Assembly (NCBI GenBank): GCA_041390865.1
Contig: JAWKPC010000020.1
Location: 20,505-84,504, forward strand
Length of the DNA: 64,000 nt
Direction of reading: 5' to 3'
Origin: JAUIIK01 sp041390865
GTDB lineage: Bacteria > Chloroflexota > Chloroflexia > Thermomicrobiales > CFX8
Shown here: one piece after another, positions 55,001 through 63,118 of the stretch
How the letters are laid out: every line of letters starts with the position of its first letter
How positions within the stretch are numbered: position 1 is the first letter of the stretch
Made by a program: the position numbers and the translations under genes
The notes under the pieces: model-generated
Told to the model about the DNA's origin: nothing
The model's input: the letters and a program-made list of their open reading frames with translations, nothing else
Databases searched by the model: none

Positions 55001-55855
55001 TTGCCGCGCGTAACCGCCAATGGCATCGAGATCTACTATGAGGACATCGGGGAAGGCATCCCGCTCGTCCTCCAGGCGCACCATCACATCACCTGGATGC
55101 CCTTCCAGGTGCCCTATTTCTCCCAGTTTTATCGGGTCATCACATTCGACCGGCGAGGCACCGGACGCAGCGACGCTCCGGCCGGAGACTGGACGAACGA
55201 GGATTTCGCCGACGACCTGGCCGGACTCCTGGACGCGCTAGACATCGAAAAAGCGATCGTCGCCGGCGCATCGCTCGGCGGGGTCATCTCCTGCCAGTTC
55301 GGCATCAGCTATCCGGAGCGCTCGCTTGGACTTGTCATGGGCCACACGACGCCCTATTTCCGGGAAGATTCCAAGCAGTGGGTCGACGAGCAGATCAAGA
55401 TCATCGAGCAGGGCGGACGGCCTATCGTCAACCAGCCCCCGTCATTTCCCTGGGAGCAGCAGGGGCCGCCGACCCAGCGCCCCGGCTTCGCCGACTCGGA
55501 ATACGGGCAGTATCTGGCAACTCTGGATGCCGGTCTCGGGTCCAGCCCGACTTCAGCGGTCCAGGCGCTCCGCGCTATCCGCGAATGGGACTGCCGCCCG
55601 GCCGCCGACCGGATGGCGGAGTGGACGATGCCCTGCCTGGTCATCGTTGGCGGGAACGAATCGCAGAAGACCCAGACCCTCTCTTATGAATGGCACAAGA
55701 TGATCCCCGGGAGCGAGTTCCAGATCATACCGAACACGCACCACGGCGCCGCCCGTGAGAACCCGATCGAATGGAACCGCCGGGTGCACGGCTTCCTGGA
55801 ACGGCACGGGCTTGGCGGCGGGAAAGCCGGTGAATCGCTGGGGAGCCAGGCGTGA
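55001..55855 (+). CDS. Alpha/beta hydrolase
   Basis: A 284-residue hydrolase starting TTG with AGGAG upstream. The oxyanion region is FDRRGTGRSDAP and the nucleophile motif GASLGGVIS. A late His lies in IPNTHHGAARE. Activity may be esterase, epoxide hydrolase or similar. It is 56 bp after the S9 peptidase, on the same strand. Confidence 0.9.
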   Translation: MPRVTANGIEIYYEDIGEGIPLVLQAHHHITWMPFQVPYFSQFYRVITFDRRGTGRSDAPAGDWTNEDFADDLAGLLDALDIEKAIVAGASLGGVISCQFGISYPERSLGLVMGHTTPYFREDSKQWVDEQIKIIEQGGRPIVNQPPSFPWEQQGPPTQRPGFADSEYGQYLATLDAGLGSSPTSAVQALRAIREWDCRPAADRMAEWTMPCLVIVGGNESQKTQTLSYEWHKMIPGSEFQIIPNTHHGAARENPIEWNRRVHGFLERHGLGGGKAGESLGSQA

Positions 55856-55861
55856 AGAACT

Positions 55862-55940
55862 CTCTCCCCCACCAGAGCGCTAGCGGAGGCGTCTGGGCGG
55901 GATACCTGCGCTTCGCGGGCCGCGGGTGAGGGAAATCCTA
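55862..55940 (+). repeat. Diverged copy of the CTCTCCCC hairpin repeat
   Basis: Reads CTCTCCCCCACC, then GCGCTAGCGGAGG, then GGGTGAGGGAAATCC just upstream of the M28 gene. This is a diverged copy of the repeats at 62306 and 63057. The start codon of the peptidase lies 14 bases after it, preceded by GAAAGG. Confidence 0.5.
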
Positions 55941-55953
55941 GAAAGGACCAACC

Positions 55954-57723
55954 ATGAACCAGCAGTGGAAAGATGGATCGACCGAGGCAGCGATCCTCGA
56001 CGACATATCGATCGACGAACCCTGGGCCCTGCTCGAGGAGTTCTCCCAGCTCACCCGCCTCTCCGGTTCCGAAGATGAAGAAAGGGCCGCGAAGTACATC
56101 ACGTCGAAGCTTGATGAGTTCGGCGTCGGCTATCAGGTCCACCACCCGACGACGCTAATCAGCCTGCCCGGGCCGGCGACGCTCAAGACGCTCGGCGAAG
56201 ACGGCAGGGAGTACAGAGTCAAGACCACCGCCTTCTCGCCGAACACCGGCGGCGAAGAGCGCACCGCCGAGCTGGTCTACGTCCCCGGCCAGCAGGTGAC
56301 GAGCATGACCGAGCTGTTCGGCGAGCAGCGCAACGCTGCCGATATCGATCTAGCGGGCAAGGTTGTCATGACCGAGGGACTCGGCATTGCCGCCCGGGGA
56401 TTCGACCTCGCCGAGTCCGGCGCGATTGCGGCGCTGTTCATCAACCCCGGTGAGAACATCCACGAAGGCATCACGACGACGACCTGGGGCTCGCCGGATC
56501 TCGACTCGGATGGGCGGACAGCCCCGATCCCGATTCTGACGATCAACAACCCGGACGGCCAGGAACTGATCTCGAAGCTCAGCGAGGGCAAAGTCGAAGT
56601 CACCTTCTCCAACCAGGTCGACACCGGATGGCGGGAGATCCCGGTCATCGTGGCCGAGATCAAAGGCAACCGCCAGCCCGAGGACTTCGTCCTCTTCCAC
56701 GGTCATCTCGACTCCTGGCACGTCGGGATCGGCGACAACGCCACCGGCGACGCGACGCTGCTCGAACTTGCGCGCGTCTTCCAGAAGCATCAGGACAAGC
56801 TCGACCGCAGCCTCAGGATCGCCTGGTGGAGCGGACACTCCCATGGCCGGTATGCAGGTTCGACCTGGTACGCCGACGCTTACGCCCTCGATCTGATGGC
56901 GAACTGCGTCAGTCACATCAATTGCGACTCCCCGGGCTGCCGCTGGGCGACGGTTTACGAGGGCGTCTCCTGGATGAGCGAGGCCGAAGGCTTCTGTCAG
57001 GCGGTTATCCGCGACGTCACCGGCCAGGATTCTTCAGGCGAGGGGCACGTTCTCCGGGCCGGTGACTGCTCGTTCAATAATCTCGGCATCACGACCTATT
57101 TCATGCTCTCATCCACGATGCCGGACGATCTGCGGGAGGAAAAGGGCTACTACCCCGTCGGCGGCTGCGGGGCCAACATCGCCTGGCATACCGAAGACGA
57201 CACGATGGAGATCGCCGACCGCGACAATCTGTTGCGCGACATGAAGGTCTACGCCACGGCTGTCTTCCGCTCTCTGAACAGCCCGGTGGCCCCATTCGAC
57301 TATCGAGCGACCGTGACCGAGCTGAGCGATGCGGTGAACCAGTATCAGGGCGCAGCCGGGGAAGCATTCGACTTCGGCGAGAGCCGGGCGGCCCTCGAAC
57401 TTCTGCGGCTAGCGCTGAATGACTTCTACACCTCGCTGGCCGGAGGTGAAGATGCGGAATCAGCCGACCTCCGGCGCGCCAACGCGGCCCAGCGAGCGAT
57501 CGGCCGGACGCTGGTCTCTCTCGGGTACACTCGAGACGGACGCTTCCGGCAAGATCCGGCCACGGCTATCCCAACGCTGCCCGATCTCGCCGTTGCCCGC
57601 GATCTCGAGAACGCAACCGAGCACGAGCGGCACTTGATCATCAATAGCCTTGTCCGCGGTCAGAACCGGCTGGTCTGGGAAACCGGCCAGGCGGCTCAGA
57701 TTGCCCGGCAGGCGGCGGGATAG
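55954..57723 (+). CDS. M28-family peptidase with PA domain
   Basis: A 589-residue aminopeptidase-type enzyme. A PA-like insert (about 130-250, LAGKVVMTEGLGIAARGFDL) precedes the zinc core: HGHLDSWHVGIGDNATGDAT carries the metal His and Asp, WWSGHSHGRYAGS and the late segment WHTEDDTMEI complete the site. There is no signal peptide, which is unusual for the family, so it may act in the cytoplasm. It ends two bases before the LLM oxidoreductase start, suggesting one transcript. Confidence 0.88.
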   Translation: MNQQWKDGSTEAAILDDISIDEPWALLEEFSQLTRLSGSEDEERAAKYITSKLDEFGVGYQVHHPTTLISLPGPATLKTLGEDGREYRVKTTAFSPNTGGEERTAELVYVPGQQVTSMTELFGEQRNAADIDLAGKVVMTEGLGIAARGFDLAESGAIAALFINPGENIHEGITTTTWGSPDLDSDGRTAPIPILTINNPDGQELISKLSEGKVEVTFSNQVDTGWREIPVIVAEIKGNRQPEDFVLFHGHLDSWHVGIGDNATGDATLLELARVFQKHQDKLDRSLRIAWWSGHSHGRYAGSTWYADAYALDLMANCVSHINCDSPGCRWATVYEGVSWMSEAEGFCQAVIRDVTGQDSSGEGHVLRAGDCSFNNLGITTYFMLSSTMPDDLREEKGYYPVGGCGANIAWHTEDDTMEIADRDNLLRDMKVYATAVFRSLNSPVAPFDYRATVTELSDAVNQYQGAAGEAFDFGESRAALELLRLALNDFYTSLAGGEDAESADLRRANAAQRAIGRTLVSLGYTRDGRFRQDPATAIPTLPDLAVARDLENATEHERHLIINSLVRGQNRLVWETGQAAQIARQAAG

Positions 57724-57725
57724 GT

Positions 57726-58787
57726 ATGGCAGACGAGAGCACAAGCAACCCGGGACCCGAGTTCGGCCTGTTCGACATCATGCAGGTCGACCCGTCCCGA
57801 CCGACCGCCGGCATCCTCAAGGAGCGGCTGGCACATCACCAGGAGGCGGACCGGCTCGGCCTGGATTATGTCTTCCTGGCCGAACGCCACTTCATGCCGC
57901 TCTATCGCGCGGCGTCACCAGGGTTGTTGCTGGCATCGCTCTCGGCCACGACGACGAATATCCGGCTGGGTGTCCTCGCTTACACGCTGGCCCTCCACCA
58001 TCCTGTCCGGCTGGCCGAGGAAATCAGCACCCTCGACCATCTGACCGATGGACGGCTGGAGGTCGGTGTCGGGCTCGGCCATCGCCCGCAAGAGATCGCC
58101 AGGATGGGCTACCCGGCCGAACACCGGCAGCCGATATTCCTCGAGAACATCGCGATCATGCGCCAGGCCTGGGAGGGCCAGGTCTTCAAGTTCGACGGCG
58201 CACTGCACCACGTCGACAATATCTACGTCGACCCACCCATGCAGAAGCCTCACCCGCCGCTCTGGTTCGCCGGCGGCGACCCCCAGGTGACCGGATGGGC
58301 GGCCAGGAACGGGTTGAGCCTCGGGGTTGGCTTCGCTCCGGACGAGACCCTCGCCGCCTCGACCGAGGCGTACTGGAACGAAACGCCGCCCGAAGGCGCG
58401 CCGCGCCAGCGCGTCGCCCTGATGCGCCACGTCTACGTCGCCGAAAGCAGCGAGCAGGCCCGGGAAGAGATCATCACCGATCTCGTGAATCTCGGCGCCG
58501 AGCTGGTGGCCAATCCTCGCGGTATCCCGAACGTCCCGGAGACCCCTCCAACCCGCGAAGACGCCGAAGCCCAGTACGAGGATCAGAAGAAGCGCCAGAT
58601 CGTCGTTTCGGGCGATGCCGAGGAGGTTGCCGGCGAGATTGCCGGTTCGATGAAGGCGATCCGGGCCAACGTCTTCCTCGCCAATATCCACCTCACCCTC
58701 GTCGGGGATGAGCGGATCCGCCGTACCCTGCGCCTGTTCGCCGAGGAGGTCGTGCCGATGGTGAAGGAACAGCTGGCGGCGAATTAG
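57726..58787 (+). CDS. LLM-class flavin-dependent oxidoreductase
   Basis: A 353-residue luciferase-like barrel. Motifs include DRLGLDYVFLAERHF, TTNIRLGVLAYTLALHHPVR and the C-terminal VSGDAEEVAGEIAG. It uses FMN or F420 with an unknown substrate. It starts two bases after the M28 peptidase. Confidence 0.9.
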   Translation: MADESTSNPGPEFGLFDIMQVDPSRPTAGILKERLAHHQEADRLGLDYVFLAERHFMPLYRAASPGLLLASLSATTTNIRLGVLAYTLALHHPVRLAEEISTLDHLTDGRLEVGVGLGHRPQEIARMGYPAEHRQPIFLENIAIMRQAWEGQVFKFDGALHHVDNIYVDPPMQKPHPPLWFAGGDPQVTGWAARNGLSLGVGFAPDETLAASTEAYWNETPPEGAPRQRVALMRHVYVAESSEQAREEIITDLVNLGAELVANPRGIPNVPETPPTREDAEAQYEDQKKRQIVVSGDAEEVAGEIAGSMKAIRANVFLANIHLTLVGDERIRRTLRLFAEEVVPMVKEQLAAN

Positions 58788-58907
58788 CCCGGCCAGCACG
58801 ATCGGTCGATGCCAATGCCAGCGTCCTCGGGCATACCCTGGATGTTCAGGCGGGACGTATACTCAGGATTCAATGAGAAACGACTGCTGCTCGAACGGAA
58901 CCAGACG

Positions 58908-59192
58908 ATGCAGACGAACCATCCGATGATCACCTGTACCCCGGGCGTCCAGGGTGGATACCCCTGCATCCAAGGCACCCGCACACCGATCCGGTCCATC
59001 GTCGAATACGACCAGATTTATGACGGCGACACGGATGAGATCCTTGCAGCTCTACCCCACCTGACGCGGGAACAGATCGACGCGGCTCGCGCGTACTATC
59101 GCGACACTCCAGACCTCGTTGATGAAGATATCGAGCGGCAATGGAAAGCCACCGTCGAACTCTTGACTCTTGATCTCAGCAAGGTCGAGTAG
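58908..59192 (+). CDS. DUF433 antitoxin-like protein
   Basis: A 94-residue DUF433 protein: GGYPCIQGTRTPIRSIVEYD followed by DTDEILAALPHLTREQIDAA. This family is the DNA-binding antitoxin of VapBC-like pairs. The ATG at 58908 is the best start; the open frame is longer but not homologous. It overlaps the toxin-like gene by 23 bases. Confidence 0.8.
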   Translation: MQTNHPMITCTPGVQGGYPCIQGTRTPIRSIVEYDQIYDGDTDEILAALPHLTREQIDAARAYYRDTPDLVDEDIERQWKATVELLTLDLSKVE

Positions 59193-59535
59193 CATCCGGC
59201 TCTATACGGACGAAGACGTCGATGGACGTCTGGCAACCGCGCTCCAGGCCGACGAATTCGACGTTTTGTCCTGCCACCATGCCGGCAACTCGGGACATGG
59301 ACACTCTGACGATTGGCAACTGATGTTTGCGGTCGACGATCGGCGCGCAATCCTCACGCACAACATCAGAGACTTCACAGCCTTGTCCCAGCACTGGGCC
59401 GCAAGCAATCGGTCTCACTTCGGAATCCTGTTGGTTCATCAGATCGAAATCTCCCAGTTGATTGCCCGGATGATGGCCTTCCTGAGCTATGCCAACGCAC
59501 TTCAAATCTTCAATGCAACGCTCTGGCTTCCTTAG
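59170..59535 (+). CDS. DUF5615 PIN-like toxin
   Basis: A 121-residue protein beginning with an unusual TTG start. The acidic site LYTDEDVDGRLATAL and the later ILTHNIRDFTALSQ are typical of DUF5615/Mut7-C-like PIN nucleases. It overlaps the DUF433 gene, the usual tight arrangement of a toxin-antitoxin operon. Its RNA target is unknown. Confidence 0.8.
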   Translation: MISARSSSIRLYTDEDVDGRLATALQADEFDVLSCHHAGNSGHGHSDDWQLMFAVDDRRAILTHNIRDFTALSQHWAASNRSHFGILLVHQIEISQLIARMMAFLSYANALQIFNATLWLP

Positions 59536-59554
59536 CTGTGGGCCGCCCAACCGC

Positions 59555-59583
59555 TTGACACCCCCTCGATTCCGGGGTAGTTT
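59555..59583 (+). promoter_or_regulatory. Promoter before the acyl-CoA cluster
   Basis: A perfect TTGACA (59555-59560) is followed by 17 bp and TAGTTT (59578-59583). It lies 120 bp before the first acyl-CoA dehydrogenase start and is the likely cluster promoter. Confidence 0.55.
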
Positions 59584-59703
59584 CCCTGCACACTTGGAGG
59601 ATGAAAGCCTGCCGTGGGGATCATGGAACCTGATGCAGCGTAAGTAAGTACCCACCCCCCTCGGTTGCAACCGATAGCCGTTCCAGAGAAAGGCAGTACG
59701 ACG

Positions 59704-60949
59704 ATGGATCTCCGCTACGACCAGGAGGATATCGAGTTCAGGAAGAAGGTCCGCGCCTGGTTCGAGGAAAATCTTCCCAAGAAGAAGATCGAGACGTTCG
59801 AAGAGCGCCGCGAATGGCATCGCAAGCTCTATGAGGCCGGATTCATCGGCATGGGCTGGCCCAAAGAGTATGGCGGCCAGGAGGCCCGGCCGATGGAACA
59901 GGCCATCGTCGGCGAGGAGATGGCGCGGGTCAATGCCCCGGCCGGGGTCAACGGGCTCGGCATCTCGATCGTCGGCCCAACCCTGATCCACCACGGCACC
60001 GAAGCCCAGAAGGAAGAGCATCTCAAGAAGCTGCTCACCGGCGAAGAGATCTGGTGCCAGCTCTACTCCGAGCCGAACTCGGGCTCCGACCTCGCCAGCC
60101 TCCAGTGCCGGGCCGACATCGATGGCGACAACTTCATCATCAACGGTCAGAAGATCTGGACCTCCGGCGCGCACAACGCCGAATGGGGCCTGATGCTGGC
60201 ACGGACCGACCGCCGCGCGTCGAAGCACAACGGCATCTCCTGCATCATGGTTGAGATGAACGATCCCGGCGTCGAAGTCCGGCCGCTGAAGCAGATCAGC
60301 GGCTCCAGCGAGTTTCGGAGGTTTTCTTCTCCGACGTCACCGTTCCGGCCGATAATCTGATCGGCGAGCTGAACACCGGCTGGCGCATCGCCCAGACGAC
60401 GCTCTCCTACGAACGTGGCGGCAATACCCTCAGCCGGGTCAGCCGCCTCCAGACAACGATCGACCGCCTGCTCGAAGTCGCTAATGAACTCCGGGTCGAC
60501 GGCACCCGGGCGATCGACGACGCCCGTATCCGCCAGAAGATCGGCCAGATCTACGCCGAGGTCGAAGTGCTGCGCTACGCATCGCTGCGGCTGCTCTCCA
60601 AGCTGGAGAAGGGCGAGCGGCCCGGGCCGGAAGCGTCAGTCTCCGGCTCCATTACTCCGAGCTCGACAAGCGCGCCCAGGAGATCATCCAGGAAATCCTC
60701 GGCCCCTATGGCCAGCAGATCAGCGGCGCCGACGAATACGCCTTCGAGGAGTCCGACGCTCCATACGGCGACGCCGACACCTGGGCCTACCAGTACGTCT
60801 GGTCGCGAGCCGGGACGATCTACGCCGGATCTTCCCAGATCCAGAAGAACATCATCGGCGAACGCGTCCTGGGCCTGCCGAAGGAGATCAGAGCCGACCG
60901 CATCGAGCTGGAGGAGCGGCGCAAGGAAGAAGCAGCCGCCGACGACTAG
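59704..60949 (+). pseudogene. Acyl-CoA dehydrogenase, two frameshifts
   Basis: A gene of about 415 codons. It starts MDLRYDQEDIEFRKKVRAW. The substrate and FAD regions are clear (QLYSEPNSGSDLASLQCRAD, INGQKIWTSGAHNAEWGLML). Frame changes occur at about 60316, in the segment SSEF to SDVTVPADN, and at about 60655, in GPEASV to YSELDKRAQEIIQ. The C-terminus continues as SRAGTIYAGSSQIQKNIIGE and ends at 60949. The gene is probably whole in the cell and joins the next acyl-CoA dehydrogenase in the cluster. Confidence 0.85.
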
Positions 60950-61060
60950 GTCCGGTTCGTATAGACGTGCTGGTGGCGCGTCTCGCGTTCGATAAACAAG
61001 ACGCTCCGCTGGGGCGTCTCTACGGCAAGAGAATCAGGGACGCAGGAGAAAGAGGGGGAT

Positions 61061-62206
61061 ATGGATTTCGATTTCAGCGAAGATCAGAACATGTTGCGCG
61101 ACCTTGCGCGCGAGTTCCTCACCGAGCAGGTTTCGATCGCCCACATCCGCGAGATGATGGAGGACGAGACCGGCTACGACAAGAACCTCTACCGCCGCTT
61201 CCTTCAGCTAGGCCTGATTCCGCTTCCTGAGGAATATGGCGGCGCGGGATTCGGTATGGTCGAGACCAGCATCATCATGGAGGAGATGGGGCGCATACCC
61301 TATCCCGGCCCGTTCTTCGGCACGGTCGTTCTGGCGGGTCAGGCGATCGTCCAGTCGGGCGACGAGGCGGCGATGTCTCGCTACCTTCCGGACATAGCGA
61401 ACGGCGATCTGGTCGTGAGCCTGGCATTCCTCGAAGACTCGGCAAGCTGGACGCCGGCGACGATCCAGGCGACAGCCACGAAAGACGGCGACGCCTACAC
61501 CCTGAAAGGGAAGAAACGGTTCGTTCCCTGGGGTGCCCAGGCCGATGTCCTGCTGGTAGCGGCCCGCACCGGAGGCGACGATGAAGCCGAGGGTGTTTCC
61601 CTCTTCGCTGTTCCTGCCGATGCCGCCGGCGTCGAGATCAGCCCGGAAACGATGCTCGATCTCAACTCGCGAACGGCGACGGTCAAACTGAACGACGTGT
61701 CGGTCGGAGCCGATGCACTGATCGGCGAAGAAGGAGAAGCCTGGGCGGGGCTCGACCGGGCGATCCAGCGAGCGGCGGTCGCAGCAAGCGCCGAGATGCT
61801 CGGCGCGGCGCGCAGATCGCACGAGATGTCCGTCGACTACGCCAAGGTCCGCCGCCAGTTCGGCCAGGTCATCGGCCAGTTCCAGGCGATCAAGCACAAG
61901 CTCGCCGAAATGCTCGAGCAGGTCGAGAACGCCCACTCCGCCGTCTACTACGCATCCTGGGCCCTCGACGCCGACGCACCCGACGCGACCCTGGCGGCAT
62001 CGGTCGCCAAGTCGACCGCCAACGAGGCCTCCCGCCACGTCTGTGGCGAAGCGATCCAGGTCCACGGCGGCATTGGCTTCACCTGGGAGTACGACCTCCA
62101 CCTCTACTGGAAGCGGGCCAAGCACCAGGAGGTCTTCTACGGCGACAGCGACTACCACCGCGAACGCGTACTGCAGGAAGTGCTGGCGGGGAATGTTGCC
62201 AGGTAG
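61061..62206 (+). CDS. Acyl-CoA dehydrogenase
   Basis: A 381-residue FAD enzyme: LPEEYGGAGFGMVETSIIME, then LKGKKRFVPWGAQADVLLVA, then RRQFGQVIGQFQAIKHKLAE and QVHGGIGFTWEYDLHLYWKR. The typical C-terminal catalytic glutamate of the family is not obvious, as is common in the small-subunit half of paired dehydrogenases. It likely forms a heteromer with the broken gene upstream. It starts 111 bp after it. Confidence 0.93.
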   Translation: MDFDFSEDQNMLRDLAREFLTEQVSIAHIREMMEDETGYDKNLYRRFLQLGLIPLPEEYGGAGFGMVETSIIMEEMGRIPYPGPFFGTVVLAGQAIVQSGDEAAMSRYLPDIANGDLVVSLAFLEDSASWTPATIQATATKDGDAYTLKGKKRFVPWGAQADVLLVAARTGGDDEAEGVSLFAVPADAAGVEISPETMLDLNSRTATVKLNDVSVGADALIGEEGEAWAGLDRAIQRAAVAASAEMLGAARRSHEMSVDYAKVRRQFGQVIGQFQAIKHKLAEMLEQVENAHSAVYYASWALDADAPDATLAASVAKSTANEASRHVCGEAIQVHGGIGFTWEYDLHLYWKRAKHQEVFYGDSDYHRERVLQEVLAGNVAR

Positions 62207-62397
62207 GGATTAGGGAAGAGGGATTAGGGATTAGTGAACAGCCAGTACGTAGTACGTAGGTTGTAGTTCGTAGGTAGACCCGATAGCCCACCTAGATGTT
62301 CTCCCCTCTCCCCGCGCAGCGTAGCGGAGCAGTGGGAGAGGGGCCGGGGGTGCGGGAAATCTTCCAATCCCTATTCCCTAATACCTAATCCCTCATT
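62207..62397 (+). repeat. Composite intergenic repeat, copy 1
   Basis: It begins with TAGGGATTAGGGA units, then AGTACGTAGTACGTAGGTTG, then CCCCTCTCCCCGCGCAGCG with AGCGGAGCAGTGGGAGAGGG, and ends with inverted CCCTATTCCCTAATACC. A copy with the same order follows the next gene (62921-63117). Confidence 0.8.
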
Positions 62398-62419
62398 TGG
62401 ACTGAAAGGACGAACAACC

Positions 62420-62920
62420 ATGTCGACCGAGACAGCGCCCGAGGAACGAACGATCACGACCGTCGAAGATCTCCAGGAAATGGTCGGCGAGACCCTGCGT
62501 GTCGGGAAGTGGTTCGAGATCACCCAGGAACACGTCAACAAGTTCGCTGACGTTTCCGGCGACTATCAGTACATCCACGTCGATCCCGAACGCGCCAAGG
62601 AGACCTTCTTCGGCGGGACGATCGCCCACGGCAACATGACGATCGCGATCACATCGATGCTCGGCAAGGATGCAGAGGGCGTCAAGGTCGATCTCGGCGG
62701 CAAGATGGCCGTCAACTACGGCTTCGACAAGATCCGCTTTCCAGCCCCGGTCCCGGTCGGCAAACGGGTCCAGATGCGCACGAAGCTGCTCGAAGTCGAG
62801 GATCATCGCAACAACGAGAACGGCGGCTACGTCCAGACGAAGAATGAGATCACCGTCTGGGTCGAGGGCAATGACCGTCCATCCATGGTCGCCGAGTCGC
62901 TTGGAAGAACGTATTTCTAG
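62420..62920 (+). CDS. MaoC-family hydratase
   Basis: A 166-residue hot-dog-fold enoyl-CoA hydratase. The catalytic motif is FADVSGDYQYIHVDPERAKE, followed by GGTIAHGNMT, and an active-site Asp/His pair is present. It hydrates enoyl-CoA, the step after acyl-CoA dehydrogenase. GAAAGGACG lies upstream. Confidence 0.92.
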   Translation: MSTETAPEERTITTVEDLQEMVGETLRVGKWFEITQEHVNKFADVSGDYQYIHVDPERAKETFFGGTIAHGNMTIAITSMLGKDAEGVKVDLGGKMAVNYGFDKIRFPAPVPVGKRVQMRTKLLEVEDHRNNENGGYVQTKNEITVWVEGNDRPSMVAESLGRTYF

Positions 62921-63117
62921 GGATTAGGAAGAAGGATTAGGGATTAGTTGGCAGCCAGTTTGTAGGTTGTAGTACGTAGTTTGTAGGGAATCCCTGGAAC
63001 TTTGTGCATGCCTTTCTGCTGATCCCTGTAACCTGTCACCTATTCCCTGGCTTTACTCCCTTTTCCCCGCGAAGCGCAGCGGAGCAGTGGGAGAGGGGGC
63101 GGGGGTGAGGGAGATCT
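62921..63117 (+). repeat. Composite intergenic repeat, copy 2
   Basis: It has the same modules as copy 1: AGGGATTAGG, then CAGTTTGTAGGTTGTAGTAC, then CTTTTCCCCGCGAAGCGCAG with AGCGGAGCAGTGGGAGAGGG. The last bases, GGGTGAGGGAGATCTT, directly precede the start codon of the CoA ligase, so the repeat supplies its ribosome-binding region. Confidence 0.8.
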
Positions 63118-63118
63118 T

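Noticed and set aside
62207..63117. CRISPR-like array from the repeated units
   Set aside because: The units are hairpin and tandem modules with no regular spacers, and no cas gene is present.
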